A stretch of DNA of 64,000 nt from Liquidambar formosana. Taxonomy: Eukaryota > Streptophyta > Magnoliopsida > Saxifragales > Altingiaceae. Every line of letters begins with the position of its first letter. The first letter of the stretch is position 1. Location: assembly GCA_039720395.1 (NCBI GenBank), contig CM077827.1, positions 17,905,822 to 17,969,821 on the forward strand. The letters are read 5' to 3'. Shown here in pieces: positions 34,988 through 47,455 of the stretch. The notes under the pieces are model-generated. The model worked only from the letters and a program-made list of their open reading frames with translations, had not been told where the DNA came from and made no database searches. A program made the translations under genes and the position numbers.

Positions 34988-37900
34988 CTATAGCCAATCC
35001 ACCATGTATCTAATACCCATTTCCTGTCTGTGGTGATCCAACTGCTCTTGGGTCATAGCTTTAGTGAAGGGATCTGCTACATTCTCTGTTGTGTGAATCT
35101 TCTGTATGCTAATATCACCTCTTCCAATGATCTCTCTAATCACATGGAATCGACGCTCAATGTGTTTGGACTTTTGATGAGACCGTGGTTCCTTAGCTTG
35201 AGCAATAGCCCCGTTGTTGTCACAAAACAATGGCAAGGGCTTCTCAATGGCAGGAACTACTCCCAGTTCAGTAATGAACTTCTTTATCCAAACAGCTTCC
35301 TTTGCAGCCTCTGATGCAGCAATGTACTCAGCCTCTGTAGTGGAGTCCGCTGTAACATCCTGTTTACAGCTCCTCCAACTTACAGCTCCACCATTCAAGG
35401 TGAAAACATACCCCGATGTTGATTTCCTATCATCATCGTCAGATTGAAAATCTGAATCCGTATAACCAACCATTTCTAAATTTCTTCCTCCATAGACAAG
35501 GAATAGTTCCTTAGTTCTTCTTAAGTACTTAAGGACAGCCTTGACTGCTTCCCAGTGTTTCACACCTGGGTCTGCCTGATATCTGCTTGTAACACTTACA
35601 CCAAAAGCGATATCTGGTCTTGTACACAACATGGCATACATTAGACTCCCTACTGCAGAAGCATAGGGAATCGTCCTCATGTACGCAATCTCCTCTGGAG
35701 TTTTAGGTGCCATGTTTTTAGACAACTTGATTCCATGCCTAACAGGAATTAGACCTCTTTTGGAATCTTCTAAATTGAACCTTTTCAATATTTTGTCTAT
35801 GTACAATGATTGGGAGAGACCTAGCATCCTTTTAGATCTATCTCTATAGACCTTTATTCCCAGAATATAGGATGCTTCTCCCAAATCTTTCATGGAGAAA
35901 TTCTGTGAAAGCCACTCTTTCACTTTTGATAACGTTTCTACTTTATTCCCGATAAGTAGAATGTCATCAACATATAGGACTAGGAAGGTAATCGCACTCC
36001 CACTAACTTTCTTGTACACACATGGTTCATCCATATTCTGTAGGAAACCAAACGATTTGATTGCCTCATCGAATCGGATGTTCCAGCTTCTAGAAGCTTG
36101 TTTAAGTCCATAAATGGACCGCTGTAGCTTGCACACTTTATGGTCCTCACCACTGGATGTAAAACCCTCAGGTTGCTGCATATAAAGGTCTTCCTCAATG
36201 TTTCCATTAAGGATAGCGGTCTTTACATCCATTTGCCATATCTCATAATCGTAGTGCGCAGCTATAGCTAACAAGATCCTAATGGACTTAAGCATAGCCA
36301 CTGGCGAGAAGGTTTCCTCATAGTCAATACCATGTCTTTGTCGGTAACCTTTTGCCACTAGCCTAGCCTTGTAGGTCTCTACCTTTCCATCTGAACCTAT
36401 CTTCCTTTTGAAGATCCATTTGCAGCCAATAGGTACTATACCTTCTGGTGGATCAACTAAAGTCCAGACTTTGTTGGAATACATCGAGTCCATTTCAGAT
36501 TTCATAGCTTCCAGCCATTTGTTCGAATCAATATCCGAAATCGCCTGTCCATAAGTAGTAGGGTCATCTGGGTGTTCTCTATCACCAAGGAACAATTCCT
36601 CTGCATTATGGTTGAGAAATCCATATCTCTCAGGTGCAACAGATACCCTACTCGATCTACGGAGAGGTTGTGGTACATTAGTGGGTTCTGTCTCATCAGG
36701 GACAGGGGTGGGATCACTGTCGGTTTGTGTCTCATCAGACAATTCTTTGAGTTCTATTTTCCTGTTATTGCCTCCTTCTTGAATAAACTCTTTTTCAAGA
36801 AAGACTGCAAACTTACTAACAAACACCTTTTGTTCATCAGGATAATAGAAATAATATCCTAAACTCTCTTTAGGATATCCCACAAACCTACATTTAATTG
36901 ATCTTGATTCTAACTTGGTTGCATCATGTGTCTTTACATATGCAGTGCAACCCCATACCTTAATATGTTTAAGGCTTGGTGCTCTCCCTTTCCATATCTC
37001 ATACGGTGTCTTAGGGACAGATTTGGTTGGGACTCTGTTCAACAAATACGCTGCAGTTTCCAGGGCATGTCCCCAGAAGGACAATGGTAAATCAGTGTAA
37101 CTCATCATGGACCTAACCATATCCAATAAGGTTCTATTCCTCCTTTCTGACACACCATTAAGCTGTGGTGTTCCAGGAGGTGTCCATTGAGATAGAATGC
37201 CCGCTTGAACAAGATGATCTAAAAACTCACCAGTTAAATATTCTCCTCCTCGATCCGATCGAAGAGCTTTAATACTTTTACCAGTTTGTTTCTCTACTTC
37301 ATATCTGAATTCTTTGAACTTTTCAAATGCTTCAGATTTGTACTTCATTAAGTACACATACCCGTACCTAGAATGATCATCGGTAAAGGTTATAAAGTAA
37401 GAGAAACCTCCACGAGCATGTATGCTCATAGGACCACATACATCACTATGTATTAATCCTAATATGTCTGCTGCTCTCTCACCGTGACCGGTGAAAGGTG
37501 ACTTGGTCATTTTACCTAGTAAACAAGATTCACAAGTTGGAAAGGGCATAGAAACCAATGGACCCAATTGTCCATCCTTACACATCTTGTTAATCCTATT
37601 CTCACTGATATGACCTAGTCTCAAGTGCCAGTCATATGCGGAGTTTTCTTCATCTCTTGTTCTCTTGGGTTTGTTTGCATTCAATTTAGAGCTATCATGC
37701 TCTATGCAATTAACATTTGCAATAAAGTTTAGAAAATAAAGGCCATTCACATAAACTCCAGAAGTAATGAACTCTTCATTTTTAAATAAAGAACATTTAT
37801 TCTCCTCAAAAACAAACCTAAATCCTTGTTTAGATAATACTGAAATAGAAATAATGTTTCTTATAACTTCTGGAATATAAAGACAGCCTGATAATTCTAA

Positions 37901-38647
37901 ACTACTCCCACTAGGCAAAGTCAAGCAGCAAGTCCCCACGGCTAATGCAGCAACGTTTGCTCCATTTCCCACTCGTAGGGTTACTTCTCCTTTACTCAGC
38001 CTTCTGCTTCCCACTAGGTCCTGCATGGAATTACAAATATGAGAACTCGCACCAGAATCTAGTACCCAAGTGGAAGCAGAGCTAACACTCATGTTAGTCT
38101 CAAGTATAAGAGCATAATCCATACCTTCCGAAGGTTGGTTCTTCAGAGTATCTAGATACTCTTGGCAGTTACGTTTCCAATGCCCATCTTTGCCGCAGTA
38201 AAAACAGATCCCTTTACCTTTCCTCTTCCTTTGGGTACTCTTACCCTTTCTTATTCCCTTGCCTTTAGGCTTGAGTATAGAATTGGAAGCAGGAACTTCA
38301 ACCCATTCATCACATTCAAGCAAGAACTCTTTGCCATACAACTCTTGTATGTGGATAAATATCTCGGGTGCACTTCCCATGGACTCGTATTGCTTCTTAA
38401 GCTCAGGACTTAGAGACACCATCATATAGCATCTCGTCATAAGATCATCATCCATGCGCTTCTGATAAGCGTCTTTCTCTTGCCGAGTTGCAGCCTCAGT
38501 AGGAGCATTGGGAAGTGGACTTTGAAGTGCATAGGTAATATTTTCAGAATTCAAAACGATTTTTAAATTCCTTAACCAATCAAGATAATTAGGTCTAGTT
38601 AAACGGTTGGTTTCCAAAATGTTGGATAACGGGTTGCGGTGAGCCAT
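34988..38647 (-). CDS. Copia gag-pol polyprotein, full length (element D)
   Basis: Encodes all proteins for element D's transposition: capsid, protease, integrase, RT and RNase H. 1219 codons without a stop. Gag is about residues 1-145. CCHC knuckle: C148, C151, H156, C161. Protease DSGA is at 197. Integrase zinc domain is about 341-381 (H341, H346, C372, C375), and the DDE core is D402, D465, E501. RT is about 725-970 with YVDD at 892-895. RNase H is about 1060-1190, and the frame ends IRYMVDWL. Gag passes from ELYGK (about 106) straight to the linker, so it lacks the later half of a typical copia Gag; A shows the same. Residue 812, in the conserved KTAFLNG block, is Ile (codon 36212-36214) where A has Phe. 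Start: the ATG follows the leader at the same place as in A. Confidence 0.95.
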   Translation of the reverse strand: MAHRNPLSNILETNRLTRPNYLDWLRNLKIVLNSENITYALQSPLPNAPTEAATRQEKDAYQKRMDDDLMTRCYMMVSLSPELKKQYESMGSAPEIFIHIQELYGKEFLLECDEWVEVPASNSILKPKGKGIRKGKSTQRKRKGKGICFYCGKDGHWKRNCQEYLDTLKNQPSEGMDYALILETNMSVSSASTWVLDSGASSHICNSMQDLVGSRRLSKGEVTLRVGNGANVAALAVGTCCLTLPSGSSLELSGCLYIPEVIRNIISISVLSKQGFRFVFEENKCSLFKNEEFITSGVYVNGLYFLNFIANVNCIEHDSSKLNANKPKRTRDEENSAYDWHLRLGHISENRINKMCKDGQLGPLVSMPFPTCESCLLGKMTKSPFTGHGERAADILGLIHSDVCGPMSIHARGGFSYFITFTDDHSRYGYVYLMKYKSEAFEKFKEFRYEVEKQTGKSIKALRSDRGGEYLTGEFLDHLVQAGILSQWTPPGTPQLNGVSERRNRTLLDMVRSMMSYTDLPLSFWGHALETAAYLLNRVPTKSVPKTPYEIWKGRAPSLKHIKVWGCTAYVKTHDATKLESRSIKCRFVGYPKESLGYYFYYPDEQKVFVSKFAVFLEKEFIQEGGNNRKIELKELSDETQTDSDPTPVPDETEPTNVPQPLRRSSRVSVAPERYGFLNHNAEELFLGDREHPDDPTTYGQAISDIDSNKWLEAMKSEMDSMYSNKVWTLVDPPEGIVPIGCKWIFKRKIGSDGKVETYKARLVAKGYRQRHGIDYEETFSPVAMLKSIRILLAIAAHYDYEIWQMDVKTAILNGNIEEDLYMQQPEGFTSSGEDHKVCKLQRSIYGLKQASRSWNIRFDEAIKSFGFLQNMDEPCVYKKVSGSAITFLVLYVDDILLIGNKVETLSKVKEWLSQNFSMKDLGEASYILGIKVYRDRSKRMLGLSQSLYIDKILKRFNLEDSKRGLIPVRHGIKLSKNMAPKTPEEIAYMRTIPYASAVGSLMYAMLCTRPDIAFGVSVTSRYQADPGVKHWEAVKAVLKYLRRTKELFLVYGGRNLEMVGYTDSDFQSDDDDRKSTSGYVFTLNGGAVSWRSCKQDVTADSTTEAEYIAASEAAKEAVWIKKFITELGVVPAIEKPLPLFCDNNGAIAQAKEPRSHQKSKHIERRFHVIREIIGRGDISIQKIHTTENVADPFTKAMTQEQLDHHRQEMGIRYMVDWL

Positions 38648-41600
38648 TACGGTGATCTACATACAGAAAATTAAAACAGAAAATCAGATTTCATTTTTAA
38701 TCCATAATGATCGGGTCTTTAATCATATGGTACCTCCCACTATTTTATCAAATTCCATACACCCTCTAATGGAATTCGGGAATCTCATTCCTAATGGGGA
38801 TTGGGGTCCCACTGTGACCTAGAAGCCTCACATGTTAGTTTCTTGACTTCTAACCCACAGTAAGAAGACAACTCTTTGTCTATTGCTTCATAAGCAAATT
38901 CCAATCGTTTTGCCTCTAGGGTACATACTCCTCACATGTTAGTTTCTTGGAATACTTCCCTAGTTAAGTTAAGCCCATCATTCACACAGGTATGTTTCAC
39001 CAAATATATACCTCACATGTTAGTTTCTTGGTATATACCAGCTTAGGCACCCCATGATATCTATATATGTGATAGTTTCAAGTAATGTCTTTAATATGGG
39101 TAGCTCCTACATGTCTGCAGCCAGGTACCCACATTAAGGGACGTTAGATGATCCTATAATGATGGAAGGCAATGAAGAATCCATTCCCTAATGTATTCTC
39201 CATTTCCAACTTAATATTAAAAGAGAGGGGTTTTTAAGGGTCTCATCAAATTAACATACATCTCATGCATATAAATAAAAATTGAACAGCATAAAATAAT
39301 AATAATCCACTTATCGATATTAGTCCCTAAGAAGAGACATATAACGATCTATGGATTTGGAGCTATCACTATTAATCTCATTAAAAGCTCCCACTATGAT
39401 GATTATGGACTTTGAGAGAATTCAATCCAAGCCAATAGATTGAATCCAAGGTCTAAGGTGGGTGTAGGTGATCGTAAAATAACACATTCGAAACATGCAT
39501 GCTGTCTTGAAACACTTCTCTAAGCTTTCAAGTCCTTCAATCTGCTCCCTTGGCTTGATGGTCTCCACCATTGGCTTGTTGGGCTCTATCATGCTCGTTT
39601 GGGTCCACCATGCTCCTTAGTGCGCTCTCGATTACATAACATTTACATAATTTAAAGAAAGGGATACATAAGGGGAATGTGGGGTACATAAGAGAATGAT
39701 AGAGAGAGAGGGAGAGGGAAGGTGGCATGCAAGCCCCAAATAAATTACATCACCTTAATAAAATTACAACTCTTGTAAATAATAACATCCCATTCATAAG
39801 ACGGCCAATCACAATTGGTTTAAAGGGTATAGTCCATAATCATCATCCAAACACATACATACAATCTCATTGCATAATGTAAAGAAAAACTGTAAGCATT
39901 AAAACATATGGGCATTATGGTAATTCACTTGAATGATTTACATTAATCTCATTAATGCATCCTAATCTTATTAGGTATTAACAAAAATATCCAGAATTAA
40001 ATAAAGTCTTAACATTTAAGACATTTTAGTTCCAATTAATCAAATTAATTTAAACATATAAAGTTTCCTAAAATAACTCTAATATCCAATATTAGGGTTT
40101 CCTTAATTAAACAAATCAATTTCATTTAATTAAGAATTTCCAGATTTTAATTTAATCCCCAATTGTATTTTAAACCATTTAAAACATTATAAAATTAATC
40201 AATATTAATTAAATAATTAACATGGGAATTAAATAAAATCATTTAAATGATGAATTAGTGTATTAGGGTTTCCTAAAACCCTAAACCCTAAACGCATAAC
40301 CCTAAACCCTAAATGCAAGCCCTAATCATTAAATTCCTTATGATTGGTCATTTAATGTCCAATCATTAAAACCCTAGGTTCATATGGTATTTAATAAAAG
40401 GGATTAGGGTTTAATTAATGCCAAATAGGGTATTGATTACCCTTAATTAATTACACTAATTAGGGTTTCCAAAACCCTAACCCTAGACATCATTTATGGT
40501 ATTAATTATGTCCTAACAATTAATAACCATGATTGGTCATTTAATGACCAATCATTAACTCTTAATAAAGGTAATTAATATTCCAATTAGGGTTTTAATT
40601 AATGCCATAATGAAATTAGGGTTTCATCATTAACTCAAAATTAGGGTTTCATCCTTAACTCTATGCAGCCGTCACTACCAAGACGGCTGCCTGAGCTTGG
40701 CTAGGCTGCCATGGCCACCAACGACTGTGGGAGGCCATGGGCAGCCATGGGAGAACATCCTAGGGGTGTGGGACAAGCCTCTGGACACGTGAGGAGTGGT
40801 GGAAGTGGCTGCCATCATCAAAAACAATCAGGGTTTCCAAAACCCATTGCTGGAGCCATTGTTGCAGACCTTAAAGGTCACAATAGCTTCTAAAACCTTA
40901 TCAATTCGACTCCTCCATTGAAACCAGCTTTTGTATCATGTCCCTACATGAAATACTAAGCTTCTAGAAGAGGTTTGGATGATCGAATCATCACCAATTG
41001 TTCTAAACAATTAAAACAACAGTATGCTGCCCAGAATTTGACAGCATACTGTCCATGGTCAGAAATTGATTTAAAACCCAGCAAGATGAATGAATTAGGC
41101 TACCAAACGAATTTTCCCAGTATCTTACATGTCTTAGGAAACTAATGCAATTGGTTTCATGCAATTTGGAGTTCCCTAACTCAAGTTCTAATCAAAACTC
41201 CATTGATGACTTTTCTGCAGAGAAAATCTGCTATGCTGTTCATGAAAAATTTTCAAACTTTTTGAATCTTTTTCCATCAAAACCTTTTTGAAACTTAAAG
41301 AAAATCATATATACATGATATATAATGATCCTACAATGGATTTGCATCAAAAATACAGAAGCTTTGATTGAATTTAATTGCAAGAACCTCTGGGTTCTAA
41401 AACCCAGATTCGACCCTCTTCAGAAAACCCAGTTTTCCTTTTTCTTCTTCTTCCAATTCAAACCCTATACAACCTTTGCATCAATGGTTACCTTTAACCA
41501 TGATTTAGAAGAGGAGTAGAAGAAGAATAGACCTAGGGTTCCAAACCCTAGGTTCGGCCAGAGAGAAGAACAATTCTGCAGTAAAAATTCTCCAGATTTT

Positions 41601-41660
41601 TGAATCATTCAACTACACCATAAATTCCAGCCCATATGTATTTTGTATTATGCATAATCA
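38648..41660 (-). other. 5' leader of element D
   Basis: Three kilobases, nearly identical to the leader of A in reverse orientation. The 20-mer CCTCACATGTTAGTTTCTTG (plus) is at 38826, 38930 and 39011. A perfect 27-bp palindrome lies at 40529-40555, and telomere-like CCCTAAA motifs at about 40262-40325. No gene is supported. Confidence 0.75.
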
Positions 41661-41674
41661 TGGCTCTGATACCA
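41661..41674 (-). promoter_or_regulatory. PBS of element D
   Basis: Minus strand TGGTATCAGAGCCA, one base from the 5' LTR; initiator tRNA-Met complement. Confidence 0.92.
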
Positions 41675-41675
41675 C

Positions 41676-43332
41676 TGTTGGGAATCATACAAGAGTGAAA
41701 AATAGAAGTGCGGAATATAAAAATTTTCCCTTTGATTCCACAGCCCATGAATCTAACTATGCATATACAAAATCAAACCCTAACTATGAAGAGGGTTAGA
41801 ACACTTACAGAATTTTTGTCTTCTCCTTTTTTTGCTCCAAGCTTTGATTCCGGACAGCGGTAAATGAGCAGCCCAAGTGTGCTGCCTCCAACGGTATCCA
41901 CACCTAGCTAGAGCTTCAAGTCCTTTCCACCTTTTCCTTATTGTTGCTAGTGAAGGAGAAGAGAGGAGAGAGAGAGAGGGAGGCTGGAAAATCTGGACAG
42001 CCCCTTGGGATTTCAACTTGTGATGATGTCATCACTTCAAAGTGTGACTTATATAGTCCACACTCAAGGGGGCCGGCCCTAGGGGGAAACCCTATTAGGG
42101 TGTTATGCAATTTCTCTAAATTGCACAATAACCCCTATAAATTATATCAAATATAAATAGGCCTCAAAGAACTATTCTTTATGCACTCATACCCTTTCTC
42201 TCATAGACTTTAAAGCTCATCTTGCATGATCAGTGTGTGACCCATTGGGTTCACATCATCAAGTAGTAGGAATAGCACGAGGTGTGCACAATGGAACTCT
42301 TTCCATTTAGGGTCTAATTGGAACTCCTTCCAATTCCCTAATTGATTATAACTCACTTATATCAATTAGGGCTTCTACTAACCATGAATAACACCTAGCA
42401 TATGGTTCATGGTGTCGTCCTTAATGAAGTGAATATGTATCTATCAAAGAACCCTTCTGTTATAGTTTATAGGTTACAATTGCATCCTTCCATTTACACA
42501 ATGTCTCCAATTGAACTAATAGGACATGGAAGTCTGTCAAGTCCCTAGTTCAATTACTTTATACTCATTCATAAATATCAACTCAATGATGAACTTATGG
42601 AAACTCCTTTCCATATTCACACTGCCATGGCCATGGACTGAATGAGTTATATTATGAATGCTATATGAGACATTCTCTCTCTTTTTCCTAAGAGTAATGG
42701 ATTCCTTGTTGATCACTCACATGCCTTCATACACATAGCAATAGGGCCAATGAACACCTTTACAGACCCATGAATAGAATCTGCACTTAGTGTTATCAAA
42801 CTTCTAAAGCTACATGCATAAGGTAACTATGGTGTCTCAGGTCTAAGGATTACTTGTACCACTATAACATTGAGAAACTGATTGACAGGCAGGTTAAAAC
42901 TCCATTCAGTTTATCTCAAATCTTTGGTCACATTCAGTGTACCTATTCTATTAACAGGCACCCACCTGTTGGTTGTAGTGTCTCCACACAAATAGCTTGA
43001 GACCAGCTATCCTCCTATAGAGTCAACCTAACAAGTGCTAGTCCTATGGTTCATTACTGTCCATCATAGTGAACCTTCAACTAGGAATGATTTAGGAGTT
43101 TAGTACAGAGATATATTTACAGTCTCATAATTACAACTCTTTGTAATTCAATATTCTCAACTCTAACTCCTTGGACATATTATGTAAATATAAATGATGC
43201 ATACAAACATAATAGAATAAGCCCTTTTATTAAATCAATAATAAATGTGACATACATAAATGAAATCAAATGATTGTTCCTTTATCCCTAAACAATCATC
43301 TCTATGATTGGCTCTAGGGCATAACTCTAACA
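41676..43332 (-). repeat. 5' LTR of element D (1657 bp)
   Basis: Same ends as 33317-34973. On the minus strand it holds a TATATAA-type box (plus: ttatatag, about 42049-42056), the same arrangement as in element A. Confidence 0.93.
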
Positions 43333-43337
43333 GTAAT

Positions 43338-44554
43338 TACTCTTAATTGCACATTAACCCCTATTATTTGTATCAAATACAAATAGGCCTATAAAGAACT
43401 ATTCTTTATTCACTAAAACCCTTTCTCTCATAGACTTTAAAGCCCTTCTTGCATGATCAGTGTGTGACCCATTGGGTTCACATCATTAAGTAGTAGGAAT
43501 AGCACGAGGTGTGCACAATGGAACTCTTTCCATTTAGGGTCTAATTGGAACTCCTTCCAATTCCCTAATTGATTATAACTCACTTATATCAATTAGGGCT
43601 TCTACTAACCATGAGTAACACCTAGCATATGGCTCATGGTGTGGTCCTTAATGAGGTGAATAGTCATTTACAAAGAACCCTTCTGTTATAGTTTATAGGT
43701 TACAATTGCATCCTTCCTTCAACACAATGTCTTCAATTGAACTAATAGGACATGGAAGTCTATCAAGTCCCTAGTTCAATTACTTTATACTCATTCATAG
43801 ATATCAACTCATTGATGAACTCATGAAACTCTTTTCATATTCATCCTACCATGGCCATGGATTTAATGAGTTATATTATGAATGCTATATGAGACATTCT
43901 CTCTCTTTTTCCTGAGAGTGATGGATCCCTTGTTGATCACTCACATGCCTTCATACACATAGCAGTAGGGCCAATGAACACCTTTGCAAACCCCTGAATA
44001 GGATCTGCACTTAGTGTTATCAAACTTCTAAAGCTACATGCATAAGGCAACTATGGTGTCTCAGGTCTAAGGATTACTTGTACCACTATAACAATGAGAA
44101 ACTGATTGACAGGCAGGAAAAACTCCATTCAGTTTATCTCATATCTTTGGTCACATTCAGTGTACCTATTCTCGCAATAGGCACCCACTTGTTGGTTGTA
44201 GTGTCTCCACACAAATAGCTTGAGACTAGCTATCCTCCTATAGAGTCAACCTAACAAGTGCTAGTCCTATGGTTCATTACTGTCCATCATAGTGAACCTT
44301 CAACTAGGAATGCTTTAGGAGTTTAGTACAGAGATATATCTATAGTCTCAAAATTACAACTCTTTGTAATTCCATATTCTCAACTCTAACTCCATGGACA
44401 TATTATGGAAATATAAATGAAGCATATAAACATAATAGAATAAGCCCTTTTATTAAATCAATAATAAATGTGACATACATAAATGAAATCAAATGATTGT
44501 TCCTAATCCCTAAACAATCATCTCTATGATTGGCTCTAGGGCATAATCCTAACA
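43338..44554 (-). repeat. 3' LTR of element C, second piece
   Basis: Continues 33316 after the D insertion (43333-43337 is the duplicated gtaat) and ends cataatcctaaca. Together with 32876-33316 it gives 1658 bp, the length of the other C LTR. Confidence 0.92.
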
Positions 44555-47455
44555 ATCTCCCACTTGCACTAAAGCCAATCGACCATGTATCACATACCTA
44601 TCTTCTCAAGATGTTGGTCTTAGACATAACCAATTATGTTTTAAAGCTTTAGTCAGTAGGTCTACAAAAACTTATGTAGATAATATCTTCTGTAATGTAT
44701 CTATTACCTTTTCCAATGATTCCTCTAATCACTTGGAATTGCCGCTCTATGTGTTTGGACTTTTGATGAGACCGTGATTCCTATACTTGAGCTATAGACC
44801 CATTGTTGTCACAAAACAAGGTGTGGGCAACTCAATGGAAGGAACAACTCCAAGTTCTAAATGAACTTATAGATCCAAACAGTCTCCTAGACAATGCGAC
44901 AATTAATTCACCCTTAATAATGGAATCCACTGTATCTTTCATACAGTTCTTCCATTAAGTATTTCACCAACTAAAGTGAATATAAAATATACCCCATATG
45001 GATTATATCCAAATCCATATACCCATCTACTATGAGTTTACAATTTCCATATACAATCCAATATTCCAAATTTGAATTGACTGATAACTATTTGTAACAA
45101 TTACAACATAATAGATATCAGGTTCAATACATAGTATAGAATAAGGCTTCTTAACACTTTAAGAACCTTACTTGTGTTATCCTAGGGCACATGCCCTTGA
45201 ATAATGAATTCTTATCTGAAGTAAATCAGACCTCCCTTAGAATTCTCCATGTTGAACTCCTTCAACATTTCAACTATGTTTGATGATTTGGAGATACTTA
45301 GCAATCTATATGATCTATCTCTATAGATCTTGTTGGATGCTTCTGCCAAATCTTTCATGAATTAGTTTTTCTCCAAAAACCAAAACGATTAGGATGTCAT
45401 TCATATATCATTCATAATGATTAGGATGTCATCTATACTTAGGATAAAGAAAAACGATCGCACTCCCACTAACCTTTTATACACTCATGGTCCATCTATA
45501 CAATGAGAGAAATCAAACAATTTGATTACTTCAACTTTATAGATGTTCTAATTATGAGAACCTTGTAGTCTATTAATAGACTTCTATAACTTACACACTT
45601 TTATGGTTTTTCACCATTTGATATAACATCTTTATATCCTTTTTGACATATCTTATATTCAAAATGTGTGTTTATAGATAACAAGATCCAAATGGATTTC
45701 AGCATAACTATTATCAAACAAGTTTCTTTATAGACAACTTTTTGCCTATGTTGAAAACATTCTTAAATAGCCAAGCCTTTTAGGTCTCTACCTGTCCATA
45801 TTGGATTTAATGACTCTTAGTCATTTCTCAAGTTGATGTCAAACATCGCCTAATCATAATCAATAGGATTATCTTGGTGATCTTTATCACCAAAGAACAA
45901 TTCTTTCACATTCTAATGGAGATACAATATCTCTCTTATGTTAAAGAAATATCCAATTTGATCTATGAAAAGAATGTGGTGTAATTAAAGGTTTTGCCTC
46001 AATAGGGGCAAGGGTTGGATCTTTGTTGGTTTGTGGCTTTACAAACAATTCTGTAAATTCTATCTACTTTTGCATCTTTCTTGAATGAACTCTTTCTCAA
46101 GAAAATCCAGCAATCATCCTAATGGACAACTTTTGTTCATTAGAGTAATAGAAATACTATCCCAACCACTTTTAGGATATACCACAATTCAACACTTACT
46201 TGACCTTATTTCCAGATTGTCTACATTATGTTTCCAGACAAACGTAGCACAAGCCCAAGCCTTAACTTCTTTAAGTTGGGTTTCTTCCCATATTATATCT
46301 GATATAATTGGGACAAAACTGGAGTGAACCCTAAATTATCAATATGTAGCAATTTTAAGGTATATCCTAGATGGATACATTAGTAAAACTCATCATGGAT
46401 CAAACCATATCTTAATAGGGTTCAATTCGTTCTCTTAGATTCACCATTGAGCTATGGTATTCTAAGATGAGTCTACTGTAATTGAATGCATGCTCTACAT
46501 GACTATATACATCACAATGTATAGTCAAATTATAAATGTAACTCATTCACTTCACCAAGTAAAAGATGGGTTTGGTCATCTCATAACCAAGTCATAATCG
46601 TTACATTTAAATGAGAGTCTCTACATCTCTTGTATTCTCGGAATACGTTGCATTCGCTCTAATTAGTCATTTAAATTCAGAAATCAAATTTCTAGAATGT
46701 CTTAAATGGCCTAGTTAAGAAATAAGTTCCCAAAATTAATCTAGCAACTCTTGCTCTATTAAAATTTTTAAAGGTAACTTATTATCTACTTAACTTTCTG
46801 CTTCGATTTAGATTACACTAGAATCCAAAAACCAAGAAGCAGAACTAACCAACAATTTAGTTTAGAGCATGAACCAAAACTTCAAAAGTTTGGTTCTTCT
46901 AGGAAGACTGATACTTTATCAAGTTCCCTTTACAATACCTTATGTTTACTACAAAATAATTATATTTCTTTGTCTTTGACTTTTCAAGACTTGCTTTCCT
47001 CTATGCTTCCATTTTAAATCACATCTAGCTTCTCAAGCTATTCTATGTGATTAATCATTTTTCAAAAGAATGATTATTAATAAACAACTTTTATTACATC
47101 CTAGTCCAAAGAAGTCCTTTATAACTACTATACTTTATAGTATTATTTTACTCACTATACAACCTTTGTATGTGATGTAGGACATCAAAGGCACTTGCAT
47201 TGACTAATTTTGCTTCTGAAGCTCATTAGTCATCAATACTATCATATAGTATGGCAACAAGATGCCAATTGCGCATAGTGTCTTTTTCTTCTTAGGATGT
47301 TTTATGGAGGGCCTTTAATAAAAGGCCTAATAGCATATAAACAATCTTTTGGAATTGAGAACAATTCTCAATTTCCTAAGTCAATCAAAGAAATCGGGTT
47401 TAGTCAAACTATCAATATCCTATATTAGGAAATAGGGGTTTTGAGGTGAGTAATT
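44555..47455 (-). pseudogene. Decayed copia gag-pol of element C
   Basis: Minus strand. The first stretch, next to the LTR, can be aligned with the end of element D's pol (plus: ctcccacttgcacta, gtgtttggacttttgatgagaccg). Scattered later blocks also align, for example near 45460 (cgcactcccactaacc), 45880 (atctttatcaccaaagaacaattc) and 46135 (ttttgttcattagagtaatag). No frame stays open. The length, about 2.9 kb against 3.66 kb in D, shows deletions as well. Divergence is far greater than between the LTRs of the same element, so pol was dead before C inserted here. Confidence 0.85.

Larger units (their letters stand above)
33317..43332 (-). mobile_element. Ty1/copia element D, complete and apparently recent, nested in C
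   Basis: It is 10.0 kb long. LTRs of 1657 bp at 33317-34973 and 41676-43332 look identical as far as I could compare them. Target duplication gtaat (33312-33316 and 43333-43337) lies inside the 3' LTR of element C. The PBS (minus, 41661-41674), polypurine tract (34974-34986 region) and an uninterrupted 1219-codon gag-pol are all present. It is the youngest insertion in the nest and the only one with a full-length frame. Activity remains unproven: see the I812 substitution and short Gag noted elsewhere. Confidence 0.95.

Noticed and set aside
40262..40325. Interstitial telomere
   Set aside because: Only a few CCCTAAA units, mixed with other sequence, and present in each copia leader.
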